Below the pieces are notes generated by a model that was not told where the DNA came from, did not search any database, and saw only the letters and a list, made by a program, of their open reading frames with translations. Position numbers and translations under genes: made by a program. A DNA stretch of 54,446 nt, taken from NCBI GenBank assembly GCA_913042885.1, contig CAJWLW010000004.1, positions 1 through 54,446 on the forward strand. Reading direction: 5' to 3'. Source of the stretch: an uncultured Lentisphaeria bacterium (lineage in GTDB: Bacteria > Verrucomicrobiota > Lentisphaeria > JABSQK01 > CAJWLW01). Positions 1 through 9,223 of this stretch are shown piece by piece. Position 1 is the stretch's first letter, and every line of letters begins with the position of its first letter.

Positions 1-43
1 CCAGAATTTTCGCCAGCTTGTCCTCGTTCATTTTCAGCGCCAT
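1..43 (-). CDS. 5' end of an unidentified gene, cut by the window edge
   Basis: A minus-strand ATG at 43 opens a frame that stays open to the window edge and reads MALKMNEDKLAKIL. A GGAG at 53-56 lies 9 nt upstream of the ATG, a usable ribosome binding site. The gene would follow the beta-helix gene ending at 133 on the same strand, 89 nt further on, so it may be the third gene of that transcript. Fourteen residues do not allow a family call. The start codon and SD are seen directly; that this is a real gene is inference. Confidence 0.5.
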   Translation of the reverse strand, partial: MALKMNEDKLAKIL

Positions 44-132
44 ATGGATTATCTCCGTTTACATGAAAGGTTGAAAAATTCGGTGACTGAAAAAGGGGTA
101 AATCTTGTGATCAAAATCCATTCTTCCTGTCT

Positions 133-2622
133 TCACTTCCGGCCCAGCGTGACCGCCAGCAGCCCGGGCACACCCTTGCGCCCGACCATGTCGATCTTGT
201 CAATCCTCCGGTTCGGTTTCGGATTTTCCCAAGCGGTCCGGTAGATCGTGATCTTGGGAAAGCTCTTGGTGGTGCCGGTCCACGCGGCCGCCGTGCTCGT
301 TTCTTCGTCGAACCGGAAGGAACTCGCGGAACCGCCGGCGGTCCAGTCCCGCATATTCACCGGACACCGCATCTCGATTGTCTCCGTTGTACCGTCGTCG
401 AAATGAATCACATAATCCCAAGACCCGGCCCAGGCGGTGGTATGCAGGAAGAACAGCCAGTCGCCCTTGTCCATGATTGGGATCGTTGCTGCATCAGGGA
501 GCTGTCCCGGGCGATAGTTATTGGGATTGAGCACCAGGATCGTCACCGGATACTCGATCCGGAAATTGACATCGGCCCGGCGGATCACCCCCGCGGTCGG
601 TCGCCCCAGCGCAGTCGTCGGCAGCAGGGCGGCAAAGTTGCGAAGGTCGCAGGCGGGTCCTTGATCCGACCAGCCGCCGATCCCGTCCTCTGCCTGCTCA
701 TCAGCCAGCGCACGATTCAGCACCGCCGCGATGTCCACCGGGCGGAACGTCAACCCCGGCGGTACGCCTGTCGACGCCTTGGCCACCAGGATGGAGTACC
801 GCTCGAACGGCCCGATATCGTACGCCTTGCCGACCGGTCGTGGGTTGCCCAGGTAGTCGTCGGTGACGTCGTCCACCGCGGTCCCGCGATCGGCCGCCGG
901 GCTGAGCAGCGTCGGCCGGTAATCACCGCCGGCGGGCAAGGTCAATTCCGAGTTGGCCTCCAGCGAATGCTGGTCCCGGCCGGTCGCCTCCCGCCAGTCG
1001 GAGAAGCTGTTGTGCCTGGCGCCGCTCCAGCCCTCGCGGCCGATACCGGCTTCAGTGCCCTGCGGTAAATTGAAGAGGTTGTAATCACTGACGTTGTTGA
1101 CACAGTCCGGGTCGGTGCGTGAGCTGCGAATCATCAGTTGCACGCCGCCGTTGCCGGCAAAGATATTGTTGAGGATCGTCAGGTTCCGGGTTGTTGTCCA
1201 GCCCTTTTCTTTCTTCTCCGGATCCTGCGGCCCGTCGCCTTGCAGATTGGGCACCGAGCCGTCGGCCCGCCAACCGCCCTCGCAGACCAGCCCGGCATTC
1301 TGATTGGCGTAGAACAGGTTGTTCAGCCACCGGGTTCCCTGGCACGAGGAATTGTAAGCGCCCCAGCCCATGTCGCCATGCCCGACGTAGTGGCGGATGC
1401 GCGCCTGGGTCGGCGCATTGCCATGCGGCTCCCACTTGATCCGCATGCCCCCGGGCATCTCGGTATTATAAGCGAAGATACAATTGCGAACCAAATTGTC
1501 CGGCGAGATTTCGAGAAACAGGCCGAAGCCGTGATTATGGTGAAAGTAGCTGGACTCGATCACATTGCCGGTGTTGTCGATGTCGAGCCACAAGCCGGGG
1601 CCGATATTGTACGCGGCTTCGTGCCGGCGAAACGTGCAGTTTCTCAGGAAGACCCACTTGCCGCCGCCGGCGTCGTTGAAGGTGTCGTGCCGATCGAGGT
1701 TGTTGTAGAGCACACGGTTGTCCTCGATCAGGTGCGCTGTGCCGCTGCCCCCGATTCCGGCCGCCCCGTTGTAGGCGAAGATATTGCGGCGTATCACGGA
1801 TTTTTCGCCGGGCACCCACATCCCGATATAATCGCACCAGGAAACGATGTTGTCCTCGAACAGGCTGTTGCTCTCAACGGCGACGGCCGACTGGTTGGTC
1901 AGGTTGCGCGTATTGGCATGCCGCCACTGGATGCCCCGAATGACGACGTGTTGCAGTGGGCCGGACAACAGCTTGGCGCGAACACAGACCTCGATGCCGT
2001 TAACGTTGGGATCGACGCCCGGCGGCAGCCAGACGGTGAGCGTACGGGCGTTCTCGTCATGATACATCCGGCCTTCCTGCAGCTCGTTGCGCTTGTAGGC
2101 AAACGTCAGCCAGCCGGCGCCCTCGAGCACCGCGTCCTTCCAGAATGCCCAGCGCGTGGCGACCTGCAGGAAGGACGCATGACGCCCGTTCAGGTGCGGT
2201 TCGTCAGCCGGGTAGATGTTTTCCCGCGTCCAGTCGTGTTTGATCCACAGGTTGCTGCCGGGGAAATTGCCGTCGAGGCCGGCCGCCTTGGCGGTAGTCT
2301 TCTGCCAGCCATCGACCACGACGGAGCCTTTCACCACCACCGTCTCTCCGGGCGCCGACTGCAGGGTTATCCGTTTACCGGGCAGGCCCGGCGTTTCCCA
2401 GTTGATGTATTCGCGATAGGTGCCCGCGTGCACGGTGATCGTGTCGCCGGGCTGCACCTTGTCCACCGCCGCCTGGATGTGTCTGCAGGGCTTCTCCACC
2501 GTACCGGGGTTGTCGTCGGCAGCCGACGCATGCCGGTTGTCAACATGGAACACAGTTGCGTTGACCGACAACGCGAGGAAACTCAATGTCAACACTGCCG
2601 CTACAGATCGCGGGGACGTCAT
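133..2622 (-). CDS. secreted right-handed parallel beta-helix protein
   Basis: An 829-residue protein with a signal peptide (about residues 1-22, ending SVNA). A DUF1565-like entry motif follows (FHVDN, DDNPGT, then HIQAAVDKVQPGDTI and GTYRE), typical of pectate-lyase-like beta-helix proteins. The middle (about 100-620) has recurring N-x-F/I, IEDN and NNIF-type rungs that fit stacked beta-helix coils. The last 200 residues form a separate, probably beta-sandwich, domain ending in a NPKP motif often seen at the end of such PVC proteins. Start: ATG at 2622 with GGGGAGG five bases upstream. It lies 45 nt after the GH106-like gene on the same strand. It probably binds or cleaves a polysaccharide in the periplasm or outside the cell; neither substrate nor catalytic residues can be read. 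It is a paralogue of the protein at 9224-11500. Confidence 0.8.
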   Translation of the reverse strand: MTSPRSVAAVLTLSFLALSVNATVFHVDNRHASAADDNPGTVEKPCRHIQAAVDKVQPGDTITVHAGTYREYINWETPGLPGKRITLQSAPGETVVVKGSVVVDGWQKTTAKAAGLDGNFPGSNLWIKHDWTRENIYPADEPHLNGRHASFLQVATRWAFWKDAVLEGAGWLTFAYKRNELQEGRMYHDENARTLTVWLPPGVDPNVNGIEVCVRAKLLSGPLQHVVIRGIQWRHANTRNLTNQSAVAVESNSLFEDNIVSWCDYIGMWVPGEKSVIRRNIFAYNGAAGIGGSGTAHLIEDNRVLYNNLDRHDTFNDAGGGKWVFLRNCTFRRHEAAYNIGPGLWLDIDNTGNVIESSYFHHNHGFGLFLEISPDNLVRNCIFAYNTEMPGGMRIKWEPHGNAPTQARIRHYVGHGDMGWGAYNSSCQGTRWLNNLFYANQNAGLVCEGGWRADGSVPNLQGDGPQDPEKKEKGWTTTRNLTILNNIFAGNGGVQLMIRSSRTDPDCVNNVSDYNLFNLPQGTEAGIGREGWSGARHNSFSDWREATGRDQHSLEANSELTLPAGGDYRPTLLSPAADRGTAVDDVTDDYLGNPRPVGKAYDIGPFERYSILVAKASTGVPPGLTFRPVDIAAVLNRALADEQAEDGIGGWSDQGPACDLRNFAALLPTTALGRPTAGVIRRADVNFRIEYPVTILVLNPNNYRPGQLPDAATIPIMDKGDWLFFLHTTAWAGSWDYVIHFDDGTTETIEMRCPVNMRDWTAGGSASSFRFDEETSTAAAWTGTTKSFPKITIYRTAWENPKPNRRIDKIDMVGRKGVPGLLAVTLGRK

Positions 2623-2667
2623 GGGGGCCTCCCCTGATATCGTTCCTTACCGTAATAAACTTATTGA

Positions 2668-5600
2668 TTATCGCCGCACGACCAGATGCGGTTCGGAGAT
2701 CAGCCCGCACGGCGCCAACTGGTAACTGTCCACCCAGCGGTCTCCCTCGCTGACGAACTCATCCGGACCCGTGACAATAGGCGACGAATCCGACAAATGC
2801 AACGGACCATGGGAGTTGCGCCGATGCCCGATCACCTGGAGCTGAAGCTCGATCGGGTCGCCGTTGACGAAATCCGTAATGTCCACTTCGTTGGGCTCCC
2901 AGCCAATGATACCGGCTTCCCTGCCGCCGACCCGCACGCACACCCCCATGCCGGCATAGCCCGGCACCTGCACGAACAGGCGTTGGCCGGCGGCAAGTCT
3001 CGGGCGCACCGTTTTGACATAGCTCACCGAGCCGGAGTAGAATGGCAGGCCCTGCCCGCACCAGTCACCGATTCGCAACTGTCGCGGCAATGCCGTCATG
3101 GTCACTTCGGCGCCGTCTATCTGGACGCCGAAGGTTCCCAGCAGGTACGCCATCTCCAGGCCGCTGTGGTTTTCGTCGTAATCGCAACGCAACTTGATCC
3201 GGTTGGTCCCGAGCCGCAGGAGCCCCGGATCGAGCGGGACTGTCCGCAGCGACCGGTCGCACCACCAGCCACACTCGGCGTCGACGCTGACCGGTGTGCC
3301 GTTCAACGATATCCGAAACGTCTCCGGCCGCTCGAGGCCGAGGAACAAGTCGCCGCTGGTGACGGTTTGGACGTTGAAACTGTAATCGAGCGCAACGTCA
3401 ACGCACCTGGGCCTGGCGGCGCGTTGCCGGGCGTACGGCTGGACCATAAATTCATCGCGACGATACGCCAGGCCGAGGACATCGCGCACGGCATCGTCGA
3501 CCCGCAATATGTCCGGCGCCGTGCGCCAACGGCCCGAGCCGATCTTGAAGCGCGGCCGGTCCAGCACCAGCCCATTTTTTTCGGATAGAATGATGTTCCA
3601 CCCGTCCTTACCCAGTCCGCGACGGCGCACGTCCTCGAGCTGCCGGCGGACGGGATGGCGGTCGCGCTCGGCGCGCTTCGGTATGACGAAAATGCGGCTG
3701 CCAAGGCGCGGCAGACTGGTGCGGATTTCCCAGCCGTGGTCGTCGCGTTCGGCGACGGCGCGATAGACCTCCCCGCTGTCCGGGTCCAGTTCGGTCGGCG
3801 CGCCGGCGCAGCCTGCAAAGCCCCGAATGCGCACGTCGTCGAAGCTGGCAGTCCGCCGGCGAACTGCAATATCGTTCCCTGGCCCGCGCTTCGAGAAGTC
3901 GTGGCCGGTGTTGCAGACAAAGAGATAAAAGGCGTCCCGATCCTCTTTCAACAAATGCAGTGCCGGCCGGATAGCGCGACCGCTCGGGCCAACGATATGC
4001 AGGCGCCGTGATTGACTCTCGACAGCGCGGACAAGTGCCTTGCCTTGGGCCGGGGCCGCCCTGCAGCAGCGCGCCAGGGCAGCGGGCGCCTGGGATGGCA
4101 GCGCGTCGACACAGCTTGCCGGTGCCCCGGCGAAAACCACTGTGCCGCCGGCCTCGTGGAACTGCTCGAGCAACGCCAGCGTTGTCGAGCGCATGGTCCG
4201 CAACGGCGGCACCAGGACGGCGCGGTACGTCGCTTTGGCCACACGGAGCACTGCCGTGCCGCCCGCCTTGCCGGTCTTGCCGTGGCGGGCGAGAATGTCC
4301 TCGTCGCCGTAGTCGAAGTCGATGTTCTCGATCAGCAGCGAATCCCGCAGCGCCCCGAACATTCTGTCGTAGGCGATTACCCCGGCATCGTTTTCACCGT
4401 TCCTGTTGAACAGCGTCCACATGCTTTCGTTCGCATGGATGACCAGCAGGTCACGCACGTCCTGTCCGCGGCTCATCACGGCGTTTACGCGGCCGAAGTA
4501 GTCTTCCACTTTGCGATAGTAGGGCCACCAGGCGGATTGATAGGAGATGCACTGCGGATAGTCGCGCTTGGCCTTGCCCTCCATGGTGTACCACGCCAGA
4601 TGCGGGGCGCGCATGTTGATGCCCATCGCCGCCTGCCAGTCGCAGACCGCCTTGTGACCGGCAAACGGAAAGGCCCAGCCGACACAGCCGTAGGTCTCCG
4701 AGAGCCGCCATTTCCGCCCGAACTGTCGGGCCGCGGAGCTGACCAGCTTGGCCGTGTCGTAGGAGCGCCGGTACTCGGTGAGGATATCCATGGCAGGCAC
4801 CTGCTGGTGCTCGAGGAAGCGCAGATAACTGCCGATCTCCCGGGTCTGCACGGCAAGCGTGCCAACGCTGATCGCCGCATGCCCGGACAACTGGGTGCCG
4901 TTCTTTACGCACCACTCCCCGAGCTGGCGTGCAAAGGCGTCGACAAACAGATGAGTGATGCAGTCGTGGTAGTGGTAGCGGGCGGCGGAGACGTCCTGCC
5001 CGGGCAGGTCGAAAAACAGTTCCGGCAGGCGTGCGACCAGGTCGTAGCCGTAGCGCTTTCTGAAGATCGCCGGCAACTTGTCGGTCCACGCGGTCGCCGT
5101 CGTGCCGTCGTCGCGAGCGACGCTTATCTTGCCGTGGGTGGGCTCGTCCGTGAAGAAGCCCCGCAGCCGCTTGCCGAAGTGCGCGCCCAGGCGCTTACGG
5201 TAGGCTTCATGCGTAAGCTCGATGAACCTCGCGATCGCGTCGCGGTTCATCGTGTCGACGTAGGTCTGGCCGTTATAGTTCGTGCCCGGCGCATCGACCT
5301 CGACCCCGAATACCAGGATGCGCTCGTCCTTTGCCAGCCGTTTCGGCCGCTTTCCCCTGGCGAGGCGCCGGACACCGGTGGCACTGGTGCCATCAATTTT
5401 CGCGGTGAATGCGGCGAGGACATCCTTGTCCCACGAAAGCCGCCGGGCATCGGTGATCTCCAGCAGCACGAGTGAGCGCCGGCGGTACTTCGGATTCCTT
5501 GTCACCAGCCCGCCGGCGTAACCGGACGGCCAGCGGTCCTCGTCGTACAGCCACACCTGCATGTCGAGTTTTTCCGCTTCCTCGAGGCAAGCCTCGATGC

Positions 5601-5802
5601 ACGCCATCCAATCGTCGGAAAGATAGACGGTATCCAATCCGTTGCCGGTGAATTGCTGGATTCCGCCCATCCCCATGTCGCGCAGCAGGCGCATTTGCCG
5701 GCGCAGCTCATCGGGATCAAGCTTGCCGTTCCACAACCACAAGGGCATGCCGCGATACTGGTTGGGTGGACTCTCGAATTCTTTGAGGAAGGACTTTTTC
5801 AT
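2668..5802 (-). CDS. GH106-like glycoside hydrolase (alpha-L-rhamnosidase-type)
   Basis: A 1044-residue protein from the ATG at 5802. The N-terminus has the pattern seen in GH106-like enzymes: PLWLWNGKLDPDELRRQM, then GIQQFTGNGL, YLSDDW and VWLYDEDRWPSGYAGG. A (beta/alpha)8-like catalytic part spans about 1-600. Beta-rich galactose-binding-like segments follow in the last 300 residues. GH106 members remove terminal alpha-L-rhamnose; activity of this distant relative is not assured. No signal peptide is seen, so it probably acts in the cytoplasm. The start is uncertain: the frame is open to 5841, with ATGs at 5829, 5814 and 5802, and none has a clear SD. A TATGCT box at 5815-5810 just ahead of 5802 would make a nearly leaderless mRNA. 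It is divergent from the phosphoesterase gene. Confidence 0.75.
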   Translation of the reverse strand: MKKSFLKEFESPPNQYRGMPLWLWNGKLDPDELRRQMRLLRDMGMGGIQQFTGNGLDTVYLSDDWMACIEACLEEAEKLDMQVWLYDEDRWPSGYAGGLVTRNPKYRRRSLVLLEITDARRLSWDKDVLAAFTAKIDGTSATGVRRLARGKRPKRLAKDERILVFGVEVDAPGTNYNGQTYVDTMNRDAIARFIELTHEAYRKRLGAHFGKRLRGFFTDEPTHGKISVARDDGTTATAWTDKLPAIFRKRYGYDLVARLPELFFDLPGQDVSAARYHYHDCITHLFVDAFARQLGEWCVKNGTQLSGHAAISVGTLAVQTREIGSYLRFLEHQQVPAMDILTEYRRSYDTAKLVSSAARQFGRKWRLSETYGCVGWAFPFAGHKAVCDWQAAMGINMRAPHLAWYTMEGKAKRDYPQCISYQSAWWPYYRKVEDYFGRVNAVMSRGQDVRDLLVIHANESMWTLFNRNGENDAGVIAYDRMFGALRDSLLIENIDFDYGDEDILARHGKTGKAGGTAVLRVAKATYRAVLVPPLRTMRSTTLALLEQFHEAGGTVVFAGAPASCVDALPSQAPAALARCCRAAPAQGKALVRAVESQSRRLHIVGPSGRAIRPALHLLKEDRDAFYLFVCNTGHDFSKRGPGNDIAVRRRTASFDDVRIRGFAGCAGAPTELDPDSGEVYRAVAERDDHGWEIRTSLPRLGSRIFVIPKRAERDRHPVRRQLEDVRRRGLGKDGWNIILSEKNGLVLDRPRFKIGSGRWRTAPDILRVDDAVRDVLGLAYRRDEFMVQPYARQRAARPRCVDVALDYSFNVQTVTSGDLFLGLERPETFRISLNGTPVSVDAECGWWCDRSLRTVPLDPGLLRLGTNRIKLRCDYDENHSGLEMAYLLGTFGVQIDGAEVTMTALPRQLRIGDWCGQGLPFYSGSVSYVKTVRPRLAAGQRLFVQVPGYAGMGVCVRVGGREAGIIGWEPNEVDITDFVNGDPIELQLQVIGHRRNSHGPLHLSDSSPIVTGPDEFVSEGDRWVDSYQLAPCGLISEPHLVVRR

Positions 5803-5868
5803 GAAGATTAGCATAGTACCAAGAATCATCGGGCGATGCAAGTTGGCGACAAAGGAAACTGCTGAAAC

Positions 5869-5896
5869 TTGCGGAACGGGTGTCGCCCGGTATAAT
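5869..5896 (+). promoter_or_regulatory. candidate sigma-70 promoter of the phosphoesterase gene
   Basis: A perfect TATAAT at 5891-5896 is preceded, after 16 bases, by TTGCGG at 5869-5874 (3 of 6 matches to the -35 consensus). Transcription would start near 5903, leaving a leader of about 19 nt before the ATG at 5922. The -10 is strong and the -35 weak. Confidence 0.5.
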
Positions 5897-5921
5897 GAAC
5901 GTGGAGAGCAGGGGAGATGTC

Positions 5922-6893
5922 ATGTCATCCAAAGCACAAGCCAGGACACCAGCCGAGCTGAGCCGGATCGCCGGTTGGCGAGGCGCCGCCCCGAAATCGG
6001 CGGATGCCTTCTCGTTCGTGGTTGTCGGCGACCGGAGCGGCGCCCACGTGGAAGGCGAGTGGGCCGCCGCGATCGAGCAGGTGAACCTCCTGAAACCGGC
6101 GTTCGTCATCTGCGTCGGCGACCTGATCGAAGGCTACACCGAGGACCAGGCCGAAATCAACCGGCAATGGGAGGAGTTCGAGACGCTTACGGCAAAGCTC
6201 GAGGCGCCGTTCTTCTACTGTTGCGGCAACCACGACGTCTCGAACGACGTGATGTTTGAGACCTACGTCGAGCGCCACGGCGTTGACGGCCGCAGCTACT
6301 ACAGCTTTGACTACTGCGACTGTCACTTCGTCGTCCTGGATACGAATACAGCGATGCGCAAACCCGATTTCCGAGACCAACAGCTCGAATGGCTGGCGGG
6401 CGACCTCGCCGCTGCAGAGGACGCAGCGCACCTGTTCGTTATCTACGAAATCCCGTTGCTGCAAACCGGCCGAATCTGGCCGCGATTGCGTCAGCTTCTG
6501 CCGCCGGAGAAGACCACCATCTTCAACGGCCACTGGCACGCGCTGTCCTTCTACCGGATGGATGGCATCCCGGTCTACATACTGTCCGCCACCGGCGGCG
6601 ATGTCTCGAGCGGCACGTACGAGATCGATGGCCAGATCCTTACCATGGACGCGGAAGCGGTGCGCCGCGCGGCCGAGGCCGGTGCAGTCGAAGCCGACCG
6701 CGCCTTCGGCGCCTTCCGCATGTTCGCTCACGTCGTGGTAGATGACGGAACCCCGACGATCGCCCTTGTGCCGCTGCACCAGATCCTGCCCGCCGACTAC
6801 ACGGAAACCGTCATGAATGCCAGGACGGCGTACTCGAAACAGGTGCAGCCACTAAATCTTCCCGACCGAGGCTACCCGTGGCCGACGTTCTAA
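5922..6893 (+). CDS. calcineurin-like metallophosphoesterase
   Basis: A 323-residue protein with the dinuclear-metal phosphoesterase motifs in order: GDRSG (Asp37), GDLIEG (Asp67), GNHD (Asn103, His104, Asp105) and GHWH (His204, His206). The family hydrolyses phosphomonoesters or phosphodiesters; the substrate is unknown. There is no signal peptide, so it is probably cytoplasmic. Start: ATG at 5922 with GGGGAG at 5911-5916, five bases away; an in-frame ATG further up at 5895 has no SD. It is followed after 24 nt by the sialidase-like gene, so the two probably share an mRNA. The phosphate partner may be a modified sugar, given the neighbours, but that is only context. Confidence 0.85.
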   Translation: MSSKAQARTPAELSRIAGWRGAAPKSADAFSFVVVGDRSGAHVEGEWAAAIEQVNLLKPAFVICVGDLIEGYTEDQAEINRQWEEFETLTAKLEAPFFYCCGNHDVSNDVMFETYVERHGVDGRSYYSFDYCDCHFVVLDTNTAMRKPDFRDQQLEWLAGDLAAAEDAAHLFVIYEIPLLQTGRIWPRLRQLLPPEKTTIFNGHWHALSFYRMDGIPVYILSATGGDVSSGTYEIDGQILTMDAEAVRRAAEAGAVEADRAFGAFRMFAHVVVDDGTPTIALVPLHQILPADYTETVMNARTAYSKQVQPLNLPDRGYPWPTF

Positions 6894-6917
6894 AGGTCCC
6901 ATAAAGATAAGGATCAC

Positions 6918-8030
6918 ATGTCACTCACAATACCTTCCGCGAAAGCTTTTCAAGTGGCGCAATCTGAGTTACCCAGATTGGCTACCCAACTGAGCATGGT
7001 TCACTGCAGCGATCCGAATGGCAACCGTTATCACCATCAGGCCCAGATTGCCTGGTACAAGGACCGGTTTTTTTGTATGTGGATCGAGAATCTCTGGCGC
7101 GAGGATCTGCCGGGACAAAAGGCTGGATACGCAACGTCAAAGGACGGTCTGTGCTGGGGTGCTCCCGGCATCCTGGCACCGATGGCAGAGCGCGGTTACG
7201 AAATGAACACGCGCGAGTCGAGCGGACTCTGGAACCGCGGCGACGACCTGTTTGCGCTCTGCGGCCAATACCGCCAGGAACCGGGCTCAGTGCTGGACTA
7301 CCTCGAGTGCAAGTCCGACATTTACGCCTGGGACGGAACGGAATGGCAACACAGCGGCGTCCAGATCGACGATTACCTCGGCTTCGAGCCGCCGCGCTTG
7401 CTGAGTACCGGTGAATACGTCCTCACCGGTCACGATCAGCAGGCCCGGATCGTCATGCTGTTCGGCGGTCAGGGTTCGCTGAGCGAGTGGCGGCGCGTCG
7501 ATATTCCACCCCCGGAAGACAAGCATTTCCTGCTCGAACCGAACTGCTGGGAAGACACCGACGGTACCATCCACGTCCTGCTGCGCGACGATAACAGTTC
7601 GCACCGCCTCTATTACACCGCCAGTACCGACGGCGGCCAAACGTTCCCCGCACCGGTGAAGACCGATATTCCCGACGCCAGATCACGGATCAGCACCGGC
7701 GTCCTCAGCGACGGCAGACTGTTTCTGTGCGGCAACTCCGGGCTCATTGCGGACGGCACCGGCAAGCCGGTTGAAGGCATCGGATTCGCCAAGCGAATTC
7801 CGTTGACCCTGGCACTTGGAACTGTCGACGGTACGATCGAGAAGGTCTATTCCGTCAGGGCCGACGAGACCATCGGGCGCTGGGCTGCCTCGGTCCCGAG
7901 CAACGGCCAGGGGGGCTGCTGGGGATATCAATACCCCAACGTATGCGAGCACGACGGCTTCCTGTACATTGCGTATTCGGTGAACAAAGAAGACATCGCA
8001 GTTTCCAGAGTCGCACTGGCCGACGTTTAG
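6918..8030 (+). CDS. sialidase-like (BNR/Asp-box) beta-propeller protein
   Basis: A 370-residue protein with a propeller-type repeat pattern and one clear Asp-box, STDGGQTF, at about 236-243, the hallmark of sialidase/neuraminidase-fold proteins. There is no signal peptide, so it is probably intracellular. An AAGGAT box ends 4-5 bases before the ATG. The fold is shared by sialidases, exo-rhamnosidases and other exo-glycosidases, so the substrate is open; the catalytic Arg triad of true sialidases is not obvious. It is the second gene after the phosphoesterase. It ends 118 nt from the convergent dehydrogenase gene; the gap holds only short GC-rich dyads (for example 8034-8048). Confidence 0.7.
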   Translation: MSLTIPSAKAFQVAQSELPRLATQLSMVHCSDPNGNRYHHQAQIAWYKDRFFCMWIENLWREDLPGQKAGYATSKDGLCWGAPGILAPMAERGYEMNTRESSGLWNRGDDLFALCGQYRQEPGSVLDYLECKSDIYAWDGTEWQHSGVQIDDYLGFEPPRLLSTGEYVLTGHDQQARIVMLFGGQGSLSEWRRVDIPPPEDKHFLLEPNCWEDTDGTIHVLLRDDNSSHRLYYTASTDGGQTFPAPVKTDIPDARSRISTGVLSDGRLFLCGNSGLIADGTGKPVEGIGFAKRIPLTLALGTVDGTIEKVYSVRADETIGRWAASVPSNGQGGCWGYQYPNVCEHDGFLYIAYSVNKEDIAVSRVALADV

Positions 8031-8148
8031 CGGCCGCCGATCCGGCGGACGTTCTGTGTGAGCCGTCGTCCCGGCGGCGATCCGGCGAAAACACATCTGC
8101 CGGCGGGATCCTCCGCTGGCGGACTACCAGACACGGAATACAGATCGC

Positions 8149-9216
8149 TCACTCCGCGTCCTTGACGCGAAAGGCCTTAATACGCTTTCCGGGCGTGAGA
8201 ATGATCTTCGCCCCGTCCTTTTGCTCGGCGCGGTGAAACGCCTGCTCCCATTCGTTCAGCGGCAGGATCGCGGAGACCAGGGCTTCGACGTTGACCCGCT
8301 TCTGGGCCATCAACTCGAGGGCACCCTCGAACGAACTCCAGGATTGCGCAAACGATCCAATCACGTTCAACTCCCGCAAGGCCACAGGCGAATAATCCAG
8401 GGCAATCGGCTCGTCAAAAAGACCGAGCTGGACGATCGTCCCGCCTTTGCGCGTATTCTTGAAGGCCGCCTCCACGGAACGCGCAACGCCGGCGGCTTCG
8501 ATGGTGATGTCCGCGCCCCCCGCACCCTTCGAGAGTGCATCGAGCTGTTCGGCGAGGTCGACTTCATCGACCGTCACCGTGAGATCAACGCCGACGGCAC
8601 GGGCCACGTCGAGGCGACTCTGGTCCTGCGTCGTGCCGGCCACCACGACGGTGGCGCCATGGGTTTTGGCCAACATGGCCGCCAATAAACCCACGGGTCC
8701 CGGGCCGAGCACCAGCACCAGTTGGCCACCGTCAATCTTCGTCCGTTCGGTCAAGGCGTGGACACACACCGCCAGGGGTTCGGTCATGGCGCCCGACACA
8801 AAATCAACGTTGTGCGGCAAGCGATGGATGGCGCCCTTCCGCACCACAACAGATGCTGCAAAACCGCCGTTTACATTGACCCCATAGGAAAGCCGTTCGG
8901 AACAGAGGTTCATCTGGCCCCGGTCACAAAAGAGGCACCGGCCGCAGTAGGCAGCCATGGGTTCGGACATGACACGATCGCCAATCTCGAAGTCGGCCAC
9001 GTCGGCGCCGACAGCGCTCACCTCGCCGCTGAACTCATGTCCCAGAGTCACCGGCGGCGAAGAGGCGTACGTGCCGTGAGCGATATGAAGGTCCGTACCG
9101 CAAATGCCCGCAGCCTGAACCGCGATCTTGACCTCGCCCGGCCCGGGCTCGGGATCAGGCACGTCGACCAACTTCATATGCCCAGGGCCTGGCGCCAGTT
9201 TGCGTAGACCTCTCAT
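8149..9216 (-). CDS. zinc-dependent medium-chain alcohol/sorbitol dehydrogenase
   Basis: A 355-residue MDR-family NAD(P)-dependent dehydrogenase. Catalytic zinc ligands are visible: Cys39 in GICGTD, His60-Glu61 in GHE, and the EPLAV region near 147. The structural zinc loop has four cysteines (91, 94, 97, 105). The Rossmann motif GPGPVG is at 171-176. The spacing resembles sorbitol and threonine dehydrogenases. Start: ATG at 9216, with GAGGT just upstream, only 7 nt after the stop of the beta-helix gene; longer frames run into that gene. It is the last gene of the minus-strand sugar cluster. It probably oxidises a sugar or polyol; the exact substrate cannot be read. Confidence 0.88.
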   Translation of the reverse strand: MRGLRKLAPGPGHMKLVDVPDPEPGPGEVKIAVQAAGICGTDLHIAHGTYASSPPVTLGHEFSGEVSAVGADVADFEIGDRVMSEPMAAYCGRCLFCDRGQMNLCSERLSYGVNVNGGFAASVVVRKGAIHRLPHNVDFVSGAMTEPLAVCVHALTERTKIDGGQLVLVLGPGPVGLLAAMLAKTHGATVVVAGTTQDQSRLDVARAVGVDLTVTVDEVDLAEQLDALSKGAGGADITIEAAGVARSVEAAFKNTRKGGTIVQLGLFDEPIALDYSPVALRELNVIGSFAQSWSSFEGALELMAQKRVNVEALVSAILPLNEWEQAFHRAEQKDGAKIILTPGKRIKAFRVKDAE

Positions 9217-9223
9217 ATCGACC

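Noticed and set aside
1138..2637. Long plus-strand open frame (about 499 codons) opposite the beta-helix gene
   Set aside because: It is a GC-driven antisense shadow of a gene with signal peptide and family motifs; the translation is Arg/Pro/His-rich without recognisable domains.
4012..5475. 487-codon plus-strand frame opposite the GH106-like gene
   Set aside because: Same reason: an antisense frame in GC-rich DNA, no SD and no family features.
8031..8148. Intrinsic terminator between the convergent sialidase-like and dehydrogenase genes
   Set aside because: Only 5-bp GC dyads without T-runs are present.
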